From CAZSHX01 sp964606895 (lineage in GTDB: Bacteria > Bacteroidota > Ignavibacteria > Kapaibacteriales > UBA2268): a stretch of DNA of 64,000 nt. The notes beneath the pieces are model-generated. The model worked only from the letters and a program-made list of their open reading frames with translations. It did not search any database and was not told where the DNA came from. The first letter of the stretch is position 1; each line of letters starts with the position of its first letter. The position numbers were made by a program, and so were the translations under genes. Below are positions 45,126-54,600 of this stretch, piece after piece. The DNA lies in contig CAZSHX010000013.1 in the NCBI GenBank assembly GCA_964606895.1, forward strand, positions 1 to 64,000, read 5' to 3'.

Positions 45126-46455
45126 TGGCATCAAAGCCGCCACAGATAAGCTTGCAGTTCATGATTTTTTTCACCCCTTTGAAACCGATTTTGGCAAGTT
45201 TAAAGCCTTATCTTAATTCTTAGGCTATACTCGAGCTTGGAGATTTCGATTAACCCTGTTGCTAATAATCCGAGCCGGACCCGGAGGGCCGGATTTTAGC
45301 AATAGGAATTGTGTTAAAAGAAAATATCCAATCTGAACAAGCAGTTGAGTGTCAATGCTCAAAAAAGTTCTCGTTACAAAATGGATAAGATTACTATTCG
45401 GTTTGTACGAGGCGGAAGTGTTGCTTCTGGTGGTCTGTCATATTGCTTTTTCAAACTCTCGATAGGAGAAGAGCCTTCCGCTCCAACATCCATGACTATC
45501 TTCATTTAAAAAGCCGCTCAATTCAGGCGAGAAGCCTTGTATGGAATTGAATGAGGCTTTAAATTCCTTGTAAATTGCCTATTTACAAGCCGATTCTGAG
45601 CGATTTTTTCTTTAAAATTCTCTGAATCCTACAGTATTGCCTAATTTTGATGCAATGTATTGTCATTTGTTGCACTTAAAATTCTCACTCATTGCATCTT
45701 TACGTACATTTGTCTTGCACTCACTGCACTGAATTAAGCGGATTTAGAGAAATTTAGAGCGTACATTGAAAGAATTAGAGCGTACATTGACAAATTCGGT
45801 GGAAAAATATCCTTTCTTGACAACTTTGGAAGCCATCGGAAGTTTCGGCACTCCTTTTTTAATCTATTTGTTAACTTTAAGGCTGAGTTGGGAGACAAAA
45901 CAGGAGCAAAATTCGAATGATTGGCAGTGTGTACCGGAAAAACTAAAGAAAACGGAGCATTATTTTGATGAGCAGTGGATTTATACCAAAAATTTTCGGA
46001 TTCAGTCTGTAACACCCTACGAAATTCAATATCCTCCAGCGACACGGGAGTCATTACCTGAAATATTAAAGAAACGTCGGATTTTCTTATTATTTTGATG
46101 ATGAGATTTTTTTCTGTATCACAATGATTTAGAGGATTGCCAAGTTCCCAATTCTTTAATCGAAGGATATTTGAGCAGAAGGTGACTGTGCCAAACCAAA
46201 ATGAAAAACTATAAGTTCCGCAAATGAGATCACCTTCAAATTATACTTTCAGTTGATATACTCATCATGAAAATGCCATCCTTATTTCAAACTTTTTACA
46301 TTGAAAATCTAAAAGCATGAAAATCTGAAAAATGATTCGGGATTTTAGTCCGATAACAAGCCTTGAATGTCAAAAAAAATTTGAATCACGAAAATAATTA
46401 CAATGTTGCCGAAGATTCGCACTAATACAAAATGGCCTGGACACATTTATTCAAC
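45126..46455. other. 1.3-kb region without convincing genes
   Basis: Overlapping open frames on both strands near 45734-46098 have no recognisable features and conflict with each other. Visible structure includes a strong hairpin (45259-45302) and a tandem repeat TTAGAGCGTACATTGA (starting near 45753 and 45774). This is where a mobilisation gene would be expected in related elements; none is seen, so the region may be degenerate or hold an origin. Confidence 0.5.
45259..45302. repeat. Strong GC-rich hairpin, oriT- or terminator-like
   Basis: The outer arms TTGCTAATAATCCG and CGGATTTTAGCAA pair with one mismatch; the interior (GCCGGACCCGGAGGGC) is GC-rich and can pair further. No T-run follows. 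The GC content contrasts sharply with the surroundings. Confidence 0.65.
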
Positions 46456-47739
46456 CTATTGATAAATCCAAGCTTCAAATTTTGTCTTGATACTATCCTG
46501 CAAAGCTTTGACTATATTGCTACCATTCACCGAATATTCTGGGATGGCAAGTGATATTAGACTGCATTCCTTATTCACTATGTCGTTGTTCGGAGTCGGA
46601 AAATATGTACCCTTTATATCTTTTGTTTCATTGCCGGGGTAAACCATGGCAACTTTCTTTGCATTGAAATATTCGTGATATACGTACATCTGCCTTAAAT
46701 CCTCCGGGGATGGGTTGAAGCCATTTAGATTTTTCCATTTTGTATCTAAAATCAAATTTTCATTTCCAATCCTTACCCAAATGTCAGGTCTCATTTGAGA
46801 TTTGTAGCCGAACTCGGGCTTCCAAAAGTTTTTTGATGTTTGTGCAGTTACGATTGCATTTCCCTTTAAAGCTTTCCGCAAACTTACATAAACAAACTGC
46901 TCCCATAATTTGTTCATATCGAACATCAATGCCAGAACATGATTTCTGCCACTTATTAAATCAGGATGGTATTGAAGTAAAATTAATTTTGAAATTTCTA
47001 TAGCTTTTTTATAAGCAAGTGTCTTCCTGTTGAATACAATATTGCTGAAAGTTGCTTCAGAAATTTTCAAGTCAGGCATCTCAGGAAAATCCAGCAATAA
47101 AGCACCAATATGGCTATGCAACAAGGCATTTGTATTAATTTGTTTGATCAAACAAATAGCTTTGTAAAGAATAATATGGAGTTTATGTTCGACATCATAA
47201 GTTGAATTGTGGACATAAAATCTTTCCTGATGAACCAGATTTTGCTGAATGTGCTTACTAAACTGTATGTTACCTTTCAAAACAGTTTCATTGCTCTCCT
47301 TTTTTCGGTATTGTTTAACCAGCCCACTATGCAATAAATAGCTCACTTCGTTGATAAACAATTCAAAGTAAAGATCGAGAACCGTGTTGGATTTAATTTT
47401 CAAATGGCTGTCGCTGGTTGACTTAATCTCAAAACTACCTACAGTTCGGAGCATCCCGATTAATATATTTCTCCATTTCTTTTCTTCAATCTTTGAATCT
47501 TCAGTTTTGTCTGCTTTAGGTAATACTTCAATTAAAGTGCCGCCTACTTGGATAACTCCGACGTATTCTTTAAACCGTATGCCCTTATGAATCAAAGAGA
47601 AGAATGGAACGCCAGTTTTTCCATAATACTTTTGTAAAGCTTCAAGCTTGGATTCATCAAATATAATCCCATCAAACTCCTGACCAAGCTTGATGGTTTG
47701 ATGTTCAAAAACTGTTATTTGTTTTCTTTTAATTCGCAA
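46456..47739 (-). CDS. mcrC: McrC-type endonuclease subunit of McrBC restriction system
   Basis: The 427-residue protein has the McrC N-terminal region (KGIRFKEYVGVIQVGGTLIEVLPK) and a C-terminal PD-(D/E)xK nuclease core: RPDIWV with Asp319, then LILDTKWK with Asp332 and Lys334. McrC cleaves DNA when bound to the GTP-driven McrB ring, restricting modified foreign DNA. The start is a TTG one base after the mcrB stop, with no nearby ATG, so translation is probably coupled. The modification recognised cannot be told. Confidence 0.88.
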   Translation of the reverse strand: MRIKRKQITVFEHQTIKLGQEFDGIIFDESKLEALQKYYGKTGVPFFSLIHKGIRFKEYVGVIQVGGTLIEVLPKADKTEDSKIEEKKWRNILIGMLRTVGSFEIKSTSDSHLKIKSNTVLDLYFELFINEVSYLLHSGLVKQYRKKESNETVLKGNIQFSKHIQQNLVHQERFYVHNSTYDVEHKLHIILYKAICLIKQINTNALLHSHIGALLLDFPEMPDLKISEATFSNIVFNRKTLAYKKAIEISKLILLQYHPDLISGRNHVLALMFDMNKLWEQFVYVSLRKALKGNAIVTAQTSKNFWKPEFGYKSQMRPDIWVRIGNENLILDTKWKNLNGFNPSPEDLRQMYVYHEYFNAKKVAMVYPGNETKDIKGTYFPTPNNDIVNKECSLISLAIPEYSVNGSNIVKALQDSIKTKFEAWIYQ

Positions 47740-47740
47740 A

Positions 47741-50017
47741 CTACTTTTTATATAATATATTTATGGAATTTCTAAATTCTTCATCGGACATTTTGCTGAT
47801 ATCTTTGAGTTTGTAAATAATCTTCTCGGAAAATTCTGAAGCGTCATATTCGCCGAAATCAGCAAAAATATTTTCATCAGAAGTCTCCACCGTTCCAAAG
47901 AAACCTTTGCCTAAAACAAGACCTATCTTTCCAAAATCGCCAAAGAAATATTCCTGCAACAGAGGGATGATTTTATTTCGAAACGTTATTCTCAGGTCAT
48001 TCAGATTTTCAACAGTCAAGAAGTAGCTATGTCCTATCAAATGGTCTTTGTCAAGCAACTTTTCAATCCTGAAATTAATGGTTTTGAGAAGAATTACCAA
48101 ATCAATCTCACCCATTTTTCCAGTTTTATCTTTTAGTTTTCCTTGGGTTGCTATCAATTCGGGTTCGGGTTGATATTCAACAAAGCTGAACCTTCTTCTC
48201 AATGCTGTGTCGAGAGCTTCAATGCTCCTGTCGGCAGTATTCATAGTACCAATTATATAAAGATTTGGAGGGACAGAAAATGACTTTTTTGAATATGGCA
48301 AAATCGTCTCCAAAGCCTCAGATTTGCCTTCCCTTTTGTCCTCCTCAATCAACGTAATCAGTTCTCCAAAAATATTTGCAATGTTGCCTCGGTTTATTTC
48401 ATCTATGATGAGGACATGATTTCGCTTAGTTTCAGGGGTAATTCCCTTAACCAAATTTTTGAAGAATTCTTTTTTTATTTTTTCATTAAACATTAAATAA
48501 ATTGTCTGCTGTGAGAAATTTCTTTCATAGACTTCTGATACAGAAATATCAATATCTTTCAACAACCATTTTACTTTACGAAACTGATGATAATCATTAC
48601 CAAAAATATTCTGATTAAAGTAATAATCCCCATCGACAATCCCTATGGCTTTGATCTTTGTAGTTCCATTACTTACAAAAATCATATCACCTTTTTTCAG
48701 CCAAAATTTGATGCATTTGATTGCTGTTACGGCATAGCTCGATTTAATCTCATTCTTTAATAGAAAAGGACGCACGTCATCCTCGCTACTAACATCTTTA
48801 AAATCAATGTATTCTCCCCAACCAATTACTATACAGTCATTTTCAATGCAATATTTATAAATCTTTTCGGCTTCATCAGTACCGGCTCTCCCAAGTGATA
48901 CTTTTGAAAAATTTATTTTGTCAAGGCTGTTAATCAACTCATCAGTGAACACATTGTTGCTGATGCTTTGAAGGTTAATACTGCTTTTGCTTTTGGATGC
49001 TATACTTTTAAATATTCCATCTTCAATTGTATATTTTAATGAACTAATATCCTCATCTTTATCTACTGCCAACTCACCTTCATCAACAATGGGCTTAATT
49101 CCCTCAATGAAATCTTCATACGAAAACGACTGGTGGAAAGTAGCAAACTCGATTCTACCATCATTTTTATACTGCTTGTAAATATCATTCAGAGATTTCC
49201 TATCAGAATACTTTTCATTAAACTCACTATCGTCCAATTCTTCAATTATTTTGACAGCTAAATCCTTCGTATGATAGGTCTTTCCGGTTCCCGGAGGACC
49301 ATATAAAATAGTATTTAATGGATAATTCATAATTTTCTCCTCAACTTTTTTATCAGATATCATGTAATTTGTTACCCAGATGACATCTTGGGTTAAAACA
49401 TTTAAATTCTCATCTTTGTAACAGGAATCATCTAAATGATTTTTATTATTATTTACGAGTTCGATGTCTTTCTTGATTTCTTCTTTTAACTCTTCGGCAA
49501 GGTCATAAGCCAGCAACTGTTTATTAATGTCATTTCCTTGGAATTTTATCCCAAAATAATTATAAAACACTCGAGTATAGGCTGTAGAAATATAGAAATA
49601 GTATTTTTCAGGATATTTGAATGACAAATATACCGAAATTGATCTTGTGGATTGATCGTGATGGGCATTTAATTCTTTTGATTGCCTTTTGAATTGATTA
49701 ATCCTTGATTTCAAATCAAGACTCTCATTGTATAATGCTCTGAACATTTCCCTTACATACTCGGGATTATCTTTTGCAAATTCAAGAATCATTTTTTTAG
49801 CAAAGAAATGTGCTGAACTTAGTAGATTATCAGCAAGGGATAGGCTTTCATTCAACATTTTCACAAAATCATCTCCCTCCAAATTCCAACTATCTTGAAA
49901 CTTTTTTATCGCTTTCCATTTATAGATTTCATTATAAGTTTCTAATTTAATTGACTCTTTGTATTTTGCAAGAATCAATTTAATTACAGCTTTTTTATCT
50001 TTTAAAAATTCCCTCAT
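47741..50017 (-). CDS. mcrB: McrB-type AAA+ GTPase with inserted EVE/PUA-like domain
   Basis: The AAA+ core has Walker A YGPPGTGKT (residues 239-247), Walker B HVLIIDEINRGN (534-545) and the McrB-type sensor GTMNTADRS with arginine finger region ALRRRFSF. Residues 1-220 form an N-terminal DNA-binding or regulatory region, including a segment with SISVYLSFKYPEKYYFY. Between Walker A and B, about residues 385-500 form an inserted module (CIVIGWGEYIDF, KGDMIFVSNGTTKIKAIGIV, FRKVKWLLKD) that looks like an EVE/PUA-type domain, which in relatives reads modified bases. mcrC follows after one base. Confidence 0.88.
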   Translation of the reverse strand: MREFLKDKKAVIKLILAKYKESIKLETYNEIYKWKAIKKFQDSWNLEGDDFVKMLNESLSLADNLLSSAHFFAKKMILEFAKDNPEYVREMFRALYNESLDLKSRINQFKRQSKELNAHHDQSTRSISVYLSFKYPEKYYFYISTAYTRVFYNYFGIKFQGNDINKQLLAYDLAEELKEEIKKDIELVNNNKNHLDDSCYKDENLNVLTQDVIWVTNYMISDKKVEEKIMNYPLNTILYGPPGTGKTYHTKDLAVKIIEELDDSEFNEKYSDRKSLNDIYKQYKNDGRIEFATFHQSFSYEDFIEGIKPIVDEGELAVDKDEDISSLKYTIEDGIFKSIASKSKSSINLQSISNNVFTDELINSLDKINFSKVSLGRAGTDEAEKIYKYCIENDCIVIGWGEYIDFKDVSSEDDVRPFLLKNEIKSSYAVTAIKCIKFWLKKGDMIFVSNGTTKIKAIGIVDGDYYFNQNIFGNDYHQFRKVKWLLKDIDISVSEVYERNFSQQTIYLMFNEKIKKEFFKNLVKGITPETKRNHVLIIDEINRGNIANIFGELITLIEEDKREGKSEALETILPYSKKSFSVPPNLYIIGTMNTADRSIEALDTALRRRFSFVEYQPEPELIATQGKLKDKTGKMGEIDLVILLKTINFRIEKLLDKDHLIGHSYFLTVENLNDLRITFRNKIIPLLQEYFFGDFGKIGLVLGKGFFGTVETSDENIFADFGEYDASEFSEKIIYKLKDISKMSDEEFRNSINILYKK

Positions 50018-50192
50018 AAATCTTTGTCTCTTTTACTGAAAATTAACTTATCAAGTTACCAAATAAACACTTCTCATCCAAATAATTGATTGTCCCATGG
50101 AATTATTATTTCGACATTTATGAGTTTAAAATGACGGTCAGGATAATTATGCTATCCCCATTCCCAATATCCGATTCTTAACCAACTAACAA

Positions 50193-50218
50193 AACATGGG
50201 AGCCGAAACTCCCATGTT
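50193..50218 (-). terminator. Intrinsic terminator of the 50.2-62.1 kb operon
   Basis: Arms AACATGGGAG (50193-50202) and CTCCCATGTT (50209-50218) pair perfectly with a six-base loop. On the minus strand the arm is followed by TTGTT. It lies 28 bases past the last operon stop at 50247. Confidence 0.8.
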
Positions 50219-50246
50219 TATAAAAATATAATTCAACAGTTGCTCC

Positions 50247-51557
50247 CTACTCCTTCACCACTTTCTGCACAAAGATATTCCCACCATGGATTACTTGGAG
50301 TGTATAGACTCCTGCTGCCCATTTACTGATGTCAACTTCTTCAGTGAAAGTACTGCTAGCTTCAAATGAAAGATTGACAAGTTCTTGACCTAAGATATTT
50401 GTAATTCTAAGCTCAGAATTAACTTTTTCCTTGAAATTTCCATTCACGGTAACAAAGGCTTTAGCCGGGTTAGGATAGACTGATATATCATCAGTTTCAA
50501 AACTATTGATACCATCATCATCACCAATGACCACTCTACCGCTTTTGGGATAAACAGTCATTGAAAATGACTTTTCGATTGAGGCACATCCGTTTGCATC
50601 AGTAGCAGTAACATAGAATTTATATGTGCCAGCTTTTAGAGTACTGAATTCAGGATTTGAACTTGTTGAAGTCCATCCGGCTCTGTTTGTCCAACTAAAA
50701 GTATAAGGCGGTGTACCAATAGACATTGTAATTAAACTGCCCAAATCAATCATTTCACCAGTTTTGAATTTGACAGTACCAGGTTTGAAAGTTATAACAG
50801 GCTGTTTGAATACTGAAACATGAAGTGTAGCACTGGCTGTAGTTTTGGTTACGAGGTCAGTTACAGTCAACGTATAATCATCAGGCATTGTAACTTTCAA
50901 TAAAGTAGCATTTGTTATGTTCGGATCCCTCATTCCTCTGCTCTGCAACCATTTAACTTTATACTGTCCTGAGCCGCCTCTAACAGTAATGTCCTTTCCA
51001 TCCTTGTCGATAGTTCCAAGATTAAGAGGGAAACTCCAACATCCTGCTTTATCCTCCAATGTTATAATAAGTTCGGGATATTCGGCAACCTCAAAAGTAC
51101 CTGATGTTTGGTCTGATACTGATAGATTATTAAGGTCACTTATTCTAACTAAATAGTTCTTTGAGGCAATTTTTGGAACTGTCCACTGATAACTACCGGT
51201 AGAAGCCGGTTGGGCAAAGATTATAACAAACCAGTTTAAACCATTGTTTGTCGAATATTCAAGTTTTACGGTTGAAATTCCACTTTGGTTCCAGGTTATA
51301 TTATACTTTTGATTGTAGAATAATTTCAGACCAGCTGTTGGTGTAATCAGCTTAACAGCATTTAGATTCTTTGCAATTCTGTTCCCAAGTTCGTCGTAAG
51401 TATATTCAACCGAATAACCGTTAGAAGACTGAACTTTTGTTAATCTGTTAAGTTTATCGTAAGTGTAAGTTGATTGATTTTCTTGTGAATTAGCTATAAC
51501 TGTAACAAGAAAAATAATCAAATATATTAATATTTTTAAATTATTCATTTTAAACAT
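50247..51557 (-). CDS. YD-repeat/Ig-like protein with T9SS tail
   Basis: The ATG at 51557 (or 51548) is preferred to the GTG at 51605 because a signal peptide (MNNLKILIYLIIFLVTVIANS) starts at 51548 and AAAAGG lies upstream. Two YD repeats follow (TYTYDKLNRLTKVQSSNG, VEYTYDELGNRIAKN), then an Ig-like region (FYNQKYNITWNQSGISTVKLEYS), two PKD/SprB-like modules and a T9SS tail (VYPNPAKAFVTVNG ... GVYTLQVIHGGNIFVQKVV). It is the last gene of the operon, 49 bases after the RHS giant. The two YD repeats match the giant's repeats and look like a leftover or a docking piece. A decayed copy of its end lies at 62365. Confidence 0.83.
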   Translation of the reverse strand: MFKMNNLKILIYLIIFLVTVIANSQENQSTYTYDKLNRLTKVQSSNGYSVEYTYDELGNRIAKNLNAVKLITPTAGLKLFYNQKYNITWNQSGISTVKLEYSTNNGLNWFVIIFAQPASTGSYQWTVPKIASKNYLVRISDLNNLSVSDQTSGTFEVAEYPELIITLEDKAGCWSFPLNLGTIDKDGKDITVRGGSGQYKVKWLQSRGMRDPNITNATLLKVTMPDDYTLTVTDLVTKTTASATLHVSVFKQPVITFKPGTVKFKTGEMIDLGSLITMSIGTPPYTFSWTNRAGWTSTSSNPEFSTLKAGTYKFYVTATDANGCASIEKSFSMTVYPKSGRVVIGDDDGINSFETDDISVYPNPAKAFVTVNGNFKEKVNSELRITNILGQELVNLSFEASSTFTEEVDISKWAAGVYTLQVIHGGNIFVQKVVKE

Positions 51558-51606
51558 AATTTCTTTTACCTTTTTTATTCTTTTTACTAAATTGAAATAA
51601 ATCACA

Positions 51607-54600
51607 TTATTGATCGATTTGACTATTAATGGTTCTTACAGAATTATCCCATGCATCTTCAACTTCCGGGGCAACAGGATCGTGGATAACTTTTCTTGCA
51701 TTTTTAAGAGTATCATAAGCAACCCACACGCCTAAAATAATTAAACCACCTATTACTGCAAATCCTAATATTGCATTTCTGCCAGTAGGATCAGTTTTTA
51801 TAACTGGATTTCCATCAGCATACCAGTATAAATTTGGTGCTTTGATAGGATCTTCACTTGTAAATCTTCCCAACTGAGAATCATAGAACCTAGCTCTCAT
51901 GTTGAAGATTCCATCACCTTCGTCAATAACTCCATATTTACCAACAAATTTGAAAGGATTGAAATCGTTCAAAGGTTCCTCAGAATTTAGCAATTTCCCA
52001 AATTCTTCGTACAAATACTTGTGAGTAACGTTCTCGCTTTCGTCCGTCATGGCTATAGTACTGCCTCTAAGGTCATAATGGAAATATGATACTTCATCAT
52101 TCTTTATCCTGTAGAGTAAACCATTGCCATAAATGTAATAAGACAGTGGATTCCCGCTAACGTCTGTCTCCATTAAGATACTAGGCATTGAACCATTAAG
52201 ATTTTGTAAATACCTTCTGGTTTGTGTCCCTTTTGTTCTTTCTATTCTGTTATTCAAATTGTCATAAACATAACTGATTTCCTCACTACCTTCAAATTTT
52301 GTTACTCTATCAAAGATGTCAAAAGTAAATTTGTAGGGTTGAGTTGTACTTGTTTTCCGGATTAAATTCCCATTAAGATCGTGAGTAAAAGTGTTTGAAG
52401 CTTCAGTCGCAATCTGATTGGCGATATCGTAAGTATAATTAGTTGTCCCGGCATTTGGGAATTCTCTTTCAAGGGGCTCACCTTTTGTTTCTTTAGTGAT
52501 GTTGCTTAGATTGTCATATTCATAAGTATAAGAATTAATTAAGGTGCCTGAAGACTTTTTATTACTGAATGATTTGATTCTTCCTGCATTGTCGTAAAGA
52601 TAATCCGAAACAGTTCCATTTGGCAATGTAACCTTCTTCAAAGAACCATTCAGATTGTATTCGTAAGTTGTTGTATTGTTCAACCAATCAGTCACCTGAT
52701 AGAGCAAGTCATCGTTATAATAGGAATAATTAACTACCTTGTCTCCGGGATAAATCAATTTTTTCAGGTTATTGTTTTTGTCGTATTCATATTGTATTTT
52801 CTTATTGAATCTGTCGGTATAAGATACCATACGTCCTAATAAATCATAATTTATTGCTTCGAAATTATTCAGATTATCAATCACGCCAATTAATGAACCA
52901 CTTTCATTGTAGAAATAATTTATTTCAGAATTATCGAACTTGGATGAACTCACATTGAAAACCGGATAATTTTGATACTCAAAAAACTTTGAATCGGGCT
53001 TAGTAAACTTCTTCAATTCAGATTTTTCATCATATTCAAAAGTCTTTTCTCTTCCCAATGGATTCTTCTTTGATGCCAATTTATCGAATGCGTTGTATTG
53101 GAATAAATCACTATTTCCCTTTGCATTAACAATCTCAACAACGTTACCATTCTTATCATATTTGTATTGAGTTGTCTTTGAATTTGCATCTTTAGTAGAA
53201 AGGACTTTATCCTCATTATCGTAAACATACTCGGTTACATTACCTTTAGGATCGGTGACTTTAATTAACCTGCTGGCAGCATCATAATTGTTTTGAGTGA
53301 TGTTACCAAGATTATCAGTAGCACTGATCAAATCTCCATTGGCATTATAACTGTAACTTGTCTTCAGTCCTAATGGATCTTCAAAAACAGATAATTTTCC
53401 CTTCGAATTATAAGTGTAATTATTCGAATTTCTTGGTGTCTGAATGCTTAACAAATTACCTTTTGCATCATAGCTGTAATGGGTTGTAAAACCATTTGGA
53501 TTAGTATATGTTATCAAATCATTCTTAGCATCATAGAAGAGGTTATGAACCACATCATAAGGTTCTTCAATTTTGATGATGTTACCGTTTGCAGGGTCAT
53601 AAGTGTATTTTGTTATTGCTCCGTCAGCACTTTGAACCTGACTTAAAAGCGGTGAATCCTCGCTTAAATAGCTAAAATCAATTGATTTATTTGATGGTTT
53701 TGTGATTTTAGATATTTTTGGAAGAAGATTTGAACTTGTCGGTTGAGTATAACAATATGTAACTATCTCACCCGGATTAACAATTTCAGCTTTGTTGTCA
53801 GAATATTTGAAATTCGTAGTAACACGAGTGTCATCATCCCCAAATGTCTGATTTATTACTTTTCTATCAGAATAAGTCATCTTCAGATAGTTCCCTTTTG
53901 GGAAGGTGATTTTTGTAAGCAAATGATTGTAAGGTTCTTCTGTATCATACGAATAGGTGTAGTAATTGTCATTTGCATTAGTATATTTTACCATGTTGTT
54001 ATTTCTATCGTATTCATAGTTAACTTTTCTTCCCATTGGATCTGCAACAGATTTAATCAAATGAGATTTCTCCGGTTCGGAATAATATTCGAACTGAAGC
54101 AATCTTCCCTCTGCACTGGTTACTCTTGCTAATTTACCTACACCTTGATAAAACAAGCTTGTATTATTCCCATTCCTATCAGATATTTGCCTTAAATAGA
54201 ATACTGAATCTGTGGGGTAGAATTTTTCAAATCTGGAAATAATCTGATTCTTTGTTTTCAATTGGTAGGTACCATCAATATTGAGCTTTAGTTCACTATA
54301 TACTCCATTTATCTTGGAATTGACAGTACTTCCTAAATTAGGAAGCGGATAACTGATAACTGATCCATCAGCACCAACATGATAAATCACATTTTGAGTT
54401 AAGTACAAATAGCTATTGTATGGATGACTCCAACCAGGACCAAGAGGTGCATTCACGGACATGAACCCTACAGCAAGTGAATTGTAGAAATGGGAAAACT
54501 CAAGCGGAAATCCTAAACCCGGAATGCTAAAACTTGTAATTGAAGATGACTTCAAATTTCCATTAGCTGGATTTACACCTTTGGCGGCAGATGGTTGTCC

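Larger units (their letters stand above)
31361..50017. mobile_element. Putative integrated accessory island (boundaries uncertain)
   Basis: The stretch begins just before a tyrosine recombinase. It holds a set of unrelated single genes, an excisionase-like HTH gene next to a Toprim/DUF3987-like protein, repeats and hairpins typical of replication or transfer regions, and an McrBC system as likely cargo. No relaxase, conjugation genes or clear direct-repeat att pair was found, so the limits are guesses and the element may be degenerate. The right edge could be near 45.3 kb instead. Confidence 0.35.

Noticed and set aside
45380..45550. 56-codon plus-strand frame
   Set aside because: Weak context, no ribosome-binding site and no family resemblance.
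45734..46098. Opposed open frames of ~106-110 codons
   Set aside because: They overlap on opposite strands, start with weak codons or lack ribosome sites, and show no protein-like motif.
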